From: an uncultured Bacteroidales bacterium
GTDB lineage: Bacteria > Bacteroidota > Bacteroidia > Bacteroidales > Muribaculaceae
Length of the DNA: 39,535 nt
Assembly: GCA_947176235.1 (NCBI GenBank)
Contig: CAMWPM010000018.1
Span: 1-39,535 of the forward strand
Direction: 5' to 3'
The notes beneath the pieces were generated by a model. The model did not search any database, had not been told where the DNA came from, and was given only the letters and a program-made list of their open reading frames with translations. The position numbers and the translations under genes are program-made. Positions 34,008 through 39,535 of this stretch are shown here, piece by piece; the first letter of the stretch is position 1, and each line of letters begins with the position of its first letter.

Positions 34008-34116
34008 TGTGATGACTTATTGTTTCTTTTTCCGAACGTTTGACGCTCAGAGGCAGCATTTAGTTACAGAAAATCGTTACGGTTAATATTTTTTAACACG
34101 AACGGGCAATAACGGC

Positions 34117-34998
34117 TTATCGGGAACCGAGGACAAGGAGAATCAGTCCGACGATAAGGAGCGCCAGATCAAGGAGCTTGGCGCGTACATGGCGTTCGTG
34201 AAGGGCAATGACCCCGAAGAAAAATGACACTATGACGCTGCCCCGGCGAATCATAGATACAACCGAAACCATTGCCGACGGATCGGACAGCGCATAGAAG
34301 TATGCCATGTCGGCTGCGGAAAGAAAGAGGGCGATGCCCGGTATGGTCCAGCGCCAGCGGAAGGGCACCACGGGACCTGCTGCCCGCCGGGAGATGATGA
34401 GGAGAGTGACGCCCATGATGACACACTGATAGACAGAGTACCATGCCTGCACCTGCAGGGGCTCGTAATGACGAAGAAGATACTTGTCATAGAGCGCGGA
34501 AATTGCTCCGAAGAGCGTGGCTCCCGCCGCCATGGCAAGCCAGAGCCCGGTGCGGGCACCAGGTTCGCCCTCCTTTCGCCCCAGTCTGCTGATAAACAGA
34601 AGCGAAGCAAATCCCATAAGGACGCCAGCCCACTGAAGGAGGTTGAGGCGTTCGCCGAAGATGAGAAGGGCTCCGATGAGGACGATGACGGGGCGGGTGG
34701 CGGTGATAGGTCCGGTGATGGTGAGCGGGAGATGCTTTATGCTGTAATAGCCGAGAGTCCATGAAGTCAGGACAATGGCTGACTTCATGAGAATCATAGC
34801 GTGTCCCCTCACACCCCCACCGAGCACCGTGGCGCCCGCCAGGAGATCGCTGCCGATGAAGGGAAGCATGATGAGGGCGCAGAAGGTGGTGTTCCAGAAC
34901 AGCACTCCCAGGACGTTGTTGCCTGTGACGGAGACTTTCTTAAAGATGTCGTAGACGCCGAGCGAGAGGGCGCTTCCGATTGCAAGCCAGAGCCACAT
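34117..34998 (-). CDS. EamA-family (drug/metabolite) transporter
   Basis: 293 residues with about ten membrane helices in two EamA halves. The first begins IGSALSLGVYDIFKK, and GPITATRPVIVLIGALLIFGE sits at its end. The second half contains FGAISALYDKYLLRHYEPLQVQAWYS and ends in SFFFGVIALHERHVRAKLLDLALLIVG. The substrate is unknown. The start is 2 bases from the stop of the M3 peptidase gene, so the two are probably cotranscribed. Confidence 0.9.
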   Translation of the reverse strand: MWLWLAIGSALSLGVYDIFKKVSVTGNNVLGVLFWNTTFCALIMLPFIGSDLLAGATVLGGGVRGHAMILMKSAIVLTSWTLGYYSIKHLPLTITGPITATRPVIVLIGALLIFGERLNLLQWAGVLMGFASLLFISRLGRKEGEPGARTGLWLAMAAGATLFGAISALYDKYLLRHYEPLQVQAWYSVYQCVIMGVTLLIISRRAAGPVVPFRWRWTIPGIALFLSAADMAYFYALSDPSAMVSVVSMIRRGSVIVSFFFGVIALHERHVRAKLLDLALLIVGLILLVLGSR

Positions 34999-35000
34999 GA

Positions 35001-37115
35001 TCAGCGGCAGATTGCGGCGTCAGCCTGTCGGTCGGGGATGATACCGTCGCGACGCAGAAGGGCGTCGACGGTGGGATCCTGACCACGGAAACGGCGGTAG
35101 AGTTCGGCGGGATTCTCCGTCCCTCCCCGGCTCAGTATGTGGTGACGGAAGCGAGCAGCGGTGTCGCGGTTGAAGATTCCTTCGCGCCTGAACACACTGA
35201 AAGCATCGGCATCAAGCACCTCAGCCCATTTGTAGCTGTAATATCCGGCGGCGTACCCTCCCGAGAAGATGTGACCGAACTGAGGCGACATCATGGCACC
35301 GTCGACGTCGGGGAACATGGCGACTGGATGCATAGCCTCACGCTCGAAGTCCTCGGCATCGGCGGGAACGAAGGGGGGAATAGCCGGGGCATCGGCGGTC
35401 TCGTCAGTAGCTTTAAGCGTGTGCCAAGCCATGTCGAGGTAGCCGAACGACAGCTGACGAAGGCAAGCGTAGGCGGCACCGAAGCGGCGCGCGGCAATCA
35501 TCGAATCGATGATTGCCGGTGGAACCGGTTTGCCGGTGAGGTAGTGGCGTGCAAAGCTGTCGAGAAACTCACGCTCGGTGAGGAAATTCTCGTTGAACTG
35601 CGAGGGGAGCTCGACGAAATCACGATAGACGGATGTACCCGAGAGGGAGCGGTAGCGGGTGGCTGCGAGAAGCCCGTGGAGAGCGTGACCGAATTCGTGG
35701 AGGAATGTGCTCACCTCGTCGGGGGTGAGGAGCGCGGGGGTGGAACCGTCGGCTGCCGGAAGGTTGAAGTTCATTACGAGCGTGACGACGGGACGATGGT
35801 CAGTGCCGTCGGAGTCGCGCCACTGGTCGGCAAACGATGTCATCCATGCACCGGGACGCTTGTCGGCGCGGGGGAAGAAATCGGTGTAGAGCACTCCGAG
35901 GAATGATCCGTCGGCGTCCCGTACGCGCATCACCTCAACTTCGGGATGGTATGTCTCGATGTCGGTGGCGGGCTCAAACGTCAGACCGTAGAGGCGTTCA
36001 GCAAGTCCGAATACGCCTTTTTTGACGGCTTCGAGAGGGAAATAGGGTCGTAGCTGTTCCTCGTCGAAAGCATATTTTTTTGATCGCAACAGATTGCTGT
36101 AGAACGATATGTCCCAGGGCATGAGGGAGAATGAAGGATCTGCCTCACGGTCGATCAATGCAAGTATTTCCTCTTTTTCTTTCCCCCACACCGGCAGATA
36201 TGCGTCACGGAGACTGTCGAGGAGACCGAGGACCGCTTCGGGCGACCCAGCCATCGAACGCTTGAGGCGCTGTGTGGCGTGGTCGGAGGAGCCGAGCAGA
36301 CGGGCAATGCGGGCACGGGTGGCTGCTATCTCACGGAGCACCTCTACGTTGGAATACTCGCCGGAGGTGTTGCGGCTCATGTAGGTGCGGTACATGCGTT
36401 CGCGGAGGTCGCGGCGGGTGGAATATTTCATGAATGGGACGTAGGAGGGGGCGTGCATTGTGAAAAGGTACTCCCCCGCCCTCCCCTTTTCGGCGGCTGC
36501 ATGGGCGGCTTCGTCGATCTTAGCCTGCGGGAGTCCGTCGAGATCGTCGGCGGTGAGCCACACTTCAATGGAGTTCATCTCCTTGAGGACGTTCTGCCCG
36601 AAGACGGTGGTGAGTTCGGCAAGACGCGCCGACAGACGCCGGTAAAGCTCACGGTCGGCACCCTGCAGGTGGGCGCCGTTGAGGGCGAATGACTCGTAGG
36701 TGGAAGTTAGGAGCATCATCTGCTCGGGATCGAGACCGAGGTCGTCACGCTGCTCCCACACGGCTTTCACCCGACGCCAAAGGGGCTCGTTGAGGATGAC
36801 TGACGTGGAGTGATCGCTAAGAGGACCTGCCATGTCGACGGAGGTCTGCATCATGGCGTCGGTGGCGCGTGCCGACAGAAGCGGATAAAATACGGAGAGG
36901 ACACGGTCGAGGTCGGCGCCGGATGCTTCGAGAGCCTCTACGGTGTTGGCAAATGTGGGCGGCTCGGGATTTTCGGCTATTTTCTTTATCTCTTCATCAG
37001 CGACGGCAATGCCACGCTCGATCGCCTCGCGGTAATGGAGGTCGGAGATTTGAGAGAATGGAGGAGTTGCCTCGGGGTTCTTCAGGAAAGGAGCAAAGAA
37101 CGGATTGACTGACAT
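35001..37115 (-). CDS. M3-family metallopeptidase (Dcp-like peptidyl-dipeptidase)
   Basis: The ATG at 37115 (MSVNPFFAPF) is taken as the start because it begins the normal family N-terminus; the upstream in-frame extension from 37190 runs back toward the ferredoxin terminator. The product is 704 residues, typical of Dcp/oligopeptidase A. The zinc site HEFGH is at His473, Glu474 and His477, with the third ligand Glu502 in RDFVELPSQFNENF. No signal peptide is seen, so a cytoplasmic role in degrading oligopeptides is likely. It is followed by the EamA gene after 2 bases. Confidence 0.93.
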   Translation of the reverse strand: MSVNPFFAPFLKNPEATPPFSQISDLHYREAIERGIAVADEEIKKIAENPEPPTFANTVEALEASGADLDRVLSVFYPLLSARATDAMMQTSVDMAGPLSDHSTSVILNEPLWRRVKAVWEQRDDLGLDPEQMMLLTSTYESFALNGAHLQGADRELYRRLSARLAELTTVFGQNVLKEMNSIEVWLTADDLDGLPQAKIDEAAHAAAEKGRAGEYLFTMHAPSYVPFMKYSTRRDLRERMYRTYMSRNTSGEYSNVEVLREIAATRARIARLLGSSDHATQRLKRSMAGSPEAVLGLLDSLRDAYLPVWGKEKEEILALIDREADPSFSLMPWDISFYSNLLRSKKYAFDEEQLRPYFPLEAVKKGVFGLAERLYGLTFEPATDIETYHPEVEVMRVRDADGSFLGVLYTDFFPRADKRPGAWMTSFADQWRDSDGTDHRPVVTLVMNFNLPAADGSTPALLTPDEVSTFLHEFGHALHGLLAATRYRSLSGTSVYRDFVELPSQFNENFLTEREFLDSFARHYLTGKPVPPAIIDSMIAARRFGAAYACLRQLSFGYLDMAWHTLKATDETADAPAIPPFVPADAEDFEREAMHPVAMFPDVDGAMMSPQFGHIFSGGYAAGYYSYKWAEVLDADAFSVFRREGIFNRDTAARFRHHILSRGGTENPAELYRRFRGQDPTVDALLRRDGIIPDRQADAAICR

Positions 37116-37161
37116 TGAAACGGGAGTATATTGGCTTAAATGACGTAACCTTAGAAAAGCT

Positions 37162-37197
37162 AAAAAACGAGGCGCTGCCCTGAAGGGCAATGCCTCG
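37162..37197 (-). terminator. Strong terminator of the ferredoxin gene
   Basis: A 13-bp stem with a mismatch in its middle (37168-37180 with 37185-37197) around TGAA, followed on the minus strand by six T (37167-37162). It lies 57 bases past the ferredoxin stop. Confidence 0.9.
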
Positions 37198-37254
37198 CTG
37201 TGAGTTGAGCTGACACAATCGGCAGCCCGTCACTTTGAGAGATGACGAGATGGA

Positions 37255-37425
37255 TTATGCACCGGGCTCGATGGCACCGCTGGGGCAAACCTCAGCGCAA
37301 GAACCGCACTCAATGCAGGTGTCAGGATCGATGTGGTAGATGTCGCCCTCGGAGATAGCCTCAACGGGACAAACGGGCAGACAGGTGCCGCAAGCCACGC
37401 AAGTGTCAGTAATAACGTAAGCCAT
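37255..37425 (-). CDS. Small 2[4Fe-4S] ferredoxin
   Basis: 56 residues, MAYVITDTCVACGTCLPVCP at the N-terminus. Two complete CxxCxxCxxxCP motifs are present: Cys9, 12, 15, 19 and Cys37, 40, 43, 47. These hold two [4Fe-4S] clusters, so it is a low-potential bacterial ferredoxin that carries electrons for anaerobic enzymes such as pyruvate:ferredoxin oxidoreductase. It is monocistronic, with a promoter about 70 bases upstream and a strong terminator. A longer overlapping open frame in another phase (37230-37595) is spurious. Confidence 0.97.
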   Translation of the reverse strand: MAYVITDTCVACGTCLPVCPVEAISEGDIYHIDPDTCIECGSCAEVCPSGAIEPGA

Positions 37426-37493
37426 AGTTGTTTAAAAATTTTAGATGATAGATTTGATATTGCAATATTCAAGGCTGATCGCCTTATAGGGTA

Positions 37494-37501
37494 CAAAAGT
37501 A
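37494..37501 (-). promoter_or_regulatory. -7 element of the ferredoxin gene
   Basis: TACTTTTG followed by TACCC on the minus strand matches TAnnTTTG. A weak -33, ATTG (37527-37524), lies 22 bases upstream. The leader would be about 62 nt. Confidence 0.6.
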
Positions 37502-37649
37502 ATGTTTTTTTTGAAAAATGCTTCAATTTAGTGGAAATTTTTTGTCGGAAAATGAGGGTTGAAAGAAAGGGGTCATTGAAACAGCAGATATTCAAAATGT
37601 CAGATGGTTCCGAAGTCAGCGGGTCATGAAGTTGGGGTTGCGTTGATAA

Positions 37650-37811
37650 TCAAATTATCGAGAATCGATCGACCTGCGATTTCTTCCGAAGAGCTTTATC
37701 TGTCGGCACAAGAGTTTCAACCATCTGATCCATAAGGAGTGAGGTGATAGTTGCGTCGAGCGCTTTTACGTGTTGGACTAAGCTGTGGATGAGGGTACAC
37801 GTACAGAAGAT
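37650..37811 (-). pseudogene. Possible remnant of a coding sequence
   Basis: One minus-strand frame stays open for about 53 codons between TAA (37814-37812) and TGA (37652-37650). Its translation looks protein-like (HSLVQHVKALDATITSLLMD, then PTDKALRKKSQVDRFSII). There is no start codon before an internal ATG about 27 codons from the end, and an in-frame stop precedes it. It may be the decayed end of a lost gene, or chance. Confidence 0.2.
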
Positions 37812-37854
37812 TTAAGATCTCATAGCAATCTTTTCATTATTTTGTGAATCAAAA

Positions 37855-37886
37855 TTTCCGTTACTGGAAAATAATTCATAACTTTG
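37855..37886 (+). promoter_or_regulatory. Housekeeping promoter of the fimbrillin genes
   Basis: TAACTTTG (37879-37886) is a perfect -7 element, and TTTC (37855-37858), 20 bases upstream, is one mismatch from the -33 TTTG. The start site would be near 37893, leaving a leader of about 104 nt. Confidence 0.6.
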
Positions 37887-37996
37887 TAAATGGATAATTG
37901 CGAGCTGTCTGATCGGACTAATAGATCGGGAGCCATAGCAATCCAAAACTTATTTATTGACAGCTAAATACAATACCAATCAGAACCAATTGCAAT

Positions 37997-39037
37997 ATGA
38001 GATATAATCTATTTCAAACAAGCGTGCTCATAATTTGCTGCATGTTGTGTCTCGCCTCGTGCAGTTCTGACGCCGTTAATGAGCCGGAAGCTGACAAGGG
38101 CGTCGAAATGTCGTTTGACGTAGTACCCGAATCGCGTGCGATAACCCCAATTATCAGTGAATTTTCGGTCTATGGTGACATGAAATTCCATACAGACGTT
38201 ACAGATCCCATAGTAACTTTCAACAAGACTTCAGTAGTTTACCGGGACGGAGCCTGGCGTTATGACGGTGCTCAATATTGGTATCCGAAACATGAGCATT
38301 CTTTTGTCGCAGTAAGCCCGTCATCGGCACTCGAATCGGGAGCCTCACCACAATATTCCGGCACCAAACTGTCGTTCGCTTATATGATGCCGACCTACTC
38401 AGGCAAGGAAATGCAGGACTGTCAAGACAAAAGTGATCTTGCTGACATTCTCGCAGCTACCCATCGCCGGTTATACAAGGAAGACGATAATTCCAGCGCA
38501 ATATCCTTAAGATTCGATCATTTGTTGGCCTTGATCAATTTCGCCCCCAGGCTTGACGACAAAACCATAAAGGACGATGATTACATACAGATTCACAAAT
38601 TGGAAATTTCAGGATTAAAGAAAAAGGCTACAATCGCAGTCACACCGGCCCAGCGACAGGAGAATTTGCAGACCGATGACCGCGTGATAGAATTTGCCGG
38701 TCACGAAGGCAATGATAACCTGACCATAATCTTCAGTGACTCCAAGGTCGTCAACAACCAACGAACCAACCTGTTTGCCAACAACGATGCCCTCATAATG
38801 CTCCCCCAGGCTTTTGAGGCTTCATCAGAAGCAACAGTCAGATTCACGTATTCATTTAAGGAAGATCCGGATAATGTGAGACACGGATCCATCTCACTTG
38901 CAGGTCAGGAATGGAAGACGGGCACCGCTTACACCTACAACTTTACAGTGGATAAGATAGGCCTGAATTTAGAAACGGCAACCATAAAAGAATGGGATTC
39001 TAAGGATAAGCCAGATATTTCCTGGACGGTTGAGTAA
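37997..39037 (+). CDS. Fimbrillin-family lipoprotein
   Basis: 346 residues. The signal peptide ends in a lipobox, CMLCLASC (Cys22), followed by SSDAVNEPEADKG, so it is lipidated. The mature protein fits the fimbrillin (FimA/Mfa-like) pattern: an early MSFDVVPESRA with an Arg where gingipain-type proteases release the pilin, a beta-sandwich with YWYPKHEHSFVAVSP, and LRFDHLLALINFAP near residue 170. It probably builds or anchors a type V pilus. A second lipoprotein of the same kind starts 53 bases downstream, so this looks like the beginning of a fimbrial operon. Confidence 0.82.
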   Translation: MRYNLFQTSVLIICCMLCLASCSSDAVNEPEADKGVEMSFDVVPESRAITPIISEFSVYGDMKFHTDVTDPIVTFNKTSVVYRDGAWRYDGAQYWYPKHEHSFVAVSPSSALESGASPQYSGTKLSFAYMMPTYSGKEMQDCQDKSDLADILAATHRRLYKEDDNSSAISLRFDHLLALINFAPRLDDKTIKDDDYIQIHKLEISGLKKKATIAVTPAQRQENLQTDDRVIEFAGHEGNDNLTIIFSDSKVVNNQRTNLFANNDALIMLPQAFEASSEATVRFTYSFKEDPDNVRHGSISLAGQEWKTGTAYTYNFTVDKIGLNLETATIKEWDSKDKPDISWTVE

Positions 39038-39090
39038 TCCCGAACAAATACCCATCCGACAAAATAACGCAAATTACAGGAATAGAACAG

Positions 39091-39535
39091 ATGAAGAATT
39101 ACAATATACTTTTTCGGACAATTACAGCACTGATGCTTTTTGTCACAGTCACGTCATGCTCGCAGGATGACGTTGATCAGGGCGCGGCATTACCTGCCGG
39201 GCAATACCCGCTGGATCTTACTGTTTCAGTCGAAGGAATGAAGAGCCGAGCTGTCGGCAAAGATAACTGGAAAAATGGTGATGAGATTGGAGTGAGGATA
39301 GGAGCTGATGAGAAGGCAGGACGTTATACCTTGAATTCTGACGGCAGTGTAAACATTGAGAAATCAGCTAATATCCTTCACTGGAAGACAACCTCACCCG
39401 CCACCGTGAAAGCCTGGTATCCGGTTGACCCGCAGACCGGTGTTTCAATTGCCGATCAGTCGAAACTCTCGGATTTCTCTTCAATCGACTATCTGGCAGC
39501 CACTGCTGAAAATCAGAGCTATAAAAATTCGGTAG
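39091..39535 (+). CDS. Fimbrillin-type lipoprotein, truncated by the window end
   Basis: The gene starts at the ATG at 39091 and stays open to the last base, 148 codons. The signal peptide MKNYNILFRTITALMLFVTV leads to a lipobox VTSC (Cys23), followed by SQDDVDQG. The mature part has VEGMKSRAVGKDNWKNGDEIGVRI, a pattern of fimbrillin-like proteins (Arg-Ala cleavage site, then W..GD.IG). It follows the previous fimbrillin gene on the same strand after 53 bases and may be cotranscribed. The structural or tip role cannot be told from the fragment. Confidence 0.75.
   Translation, partial: MKNYNILFRTITALMLFVTVTSCSQDDVDQGAALPAGQYPLDLTVSVEGMKSRAVGKDNWKNGDEIGVRIGADEKAGRYTLNSDGSVNIEKSANILHWKTTSPATVKAWYPVDPQTGVSIADQSKLSDFSSIDYLAATAENQSYKNSV

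Larger units (their letters stand above)
37426..37996. other. Intergenic region between ferredoxin and the fimbrillin genes
   Basis: 571 AT-rich bases. It holds the ferredoxin promoter on the minus strand (37494-37501), a possible gene remnant on the minus strand (37650-37811), and the fimbrillin promoter on the plus strand (37855-37886) with a leader of about 100 nt. No long inverted repeats flanking the fimbrillin promoter were seen, so there is no sign that it is an invertible segment. Confidence 0.6.

Noticed and set aside
37230-37595. 121-codon open frame on the minus strand
   Set aside because: It is in another phase over the ferredoxin gene and runs through its promoter; the ferredoxin frame has eight correctly spaced Cys.
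1-39535. CRISPR arrays, tRNA, rRNA, insertion sequences
   Set aside because: No regularly spaced repeats, no RNA gene signatures and no transposase were recognised on reading both strands; a covariance search would be needed to exclude small RNAs.

Overview
The window looks like a chromosomal segment of a Bacteroidales bacterium, most plausibly of the Muribaculaceae/Duncaniella type. Several observations support this: many upstream regions carry the Bacteroidetes housekeeping promoter (TAnnTTTG, sometimes with a TTTG-like element about 20 nt upstream); Shine-Dalgarno sequences are nearly absent; there is a frdCAB operon with a diheme cytochrome b subunit; there are fimbrillin lipoproteins; and there is an ECF sigma/anti-sigma pair of the Bacteroidetes kind. 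The genus is an inference. No rRNA, tRNA, CRISPR array or intact insertion sequence was seen.

Layout. 1-5.3 kb (+): the tail of an outer-membrane beta-barrel resembling acyloxyacyl hydrolase/lipid A deacylase, a secreted leucine-rich-repeat protein with a transglutaminase-like domain, an unknown secreted protein, then an ECF sigma factor, a membrane anti-sigma candidate and a small secreted protein with ATGA overlaps. 5.3-7.5 kb (-): transketolase with its own promoter. 7.6-19.5 kb (-): a run of seven exported or membrane proteins. In transcription order these are CHASE2 sensor, FecR-like protein, TPR/histidine-kinase-like protein without the phospho-acceptor His, beta-propeller protein with an OmpA-like end, TPR-caspase, DUF4384 protein, an LPP20/FlgT-like small protein and a transglutaminase-like protein (the small protein makes eight genes in all). 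19.6-22.6 kb (-): queF-queC for queuosine synthesis and a C69 dipeptidase. 22.8-26.9 kb (+): fumarate reductase/succinate dehydrogenase, whose cytochrome b subunit carries an unusual 18-cysteine tail. 26.9-28.2 kb: a SIMPL-domain protein (-) and a DUF695 protein (+). 28.2-34.0 kb (-): a five-gene MacAB-TolC-like export operon. 34.1-37.4 kb (-): an EamA transporter, an M3 peptidase and a 56-residue ferredoxin. 38-39.5 kb (+): two tandem fimbrillin-type lipoproteins, the second cut by the window end.

The best candidate for an undescribed system is the 7.6-19.5 kb block. Every product appears to be exported or membrane bound. The caspase and propeller proteins share a homologous module of about 130 residues, and the block contains two cysteine-hydrolase-type folds (caspase and transglutaminase-like) together with sensor parts (CHASE2, FecR-like, a His-less kinase). 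I read it as a possible envelope sensing and proteolysis pathway. A second, smaller observation is a shared 12-13 base element (GATTGTCTTATA) in front of the ECF sigma gene, the LRR-transglutaminase gene and the SIMPL gene, which suggests a local ECF regulon.
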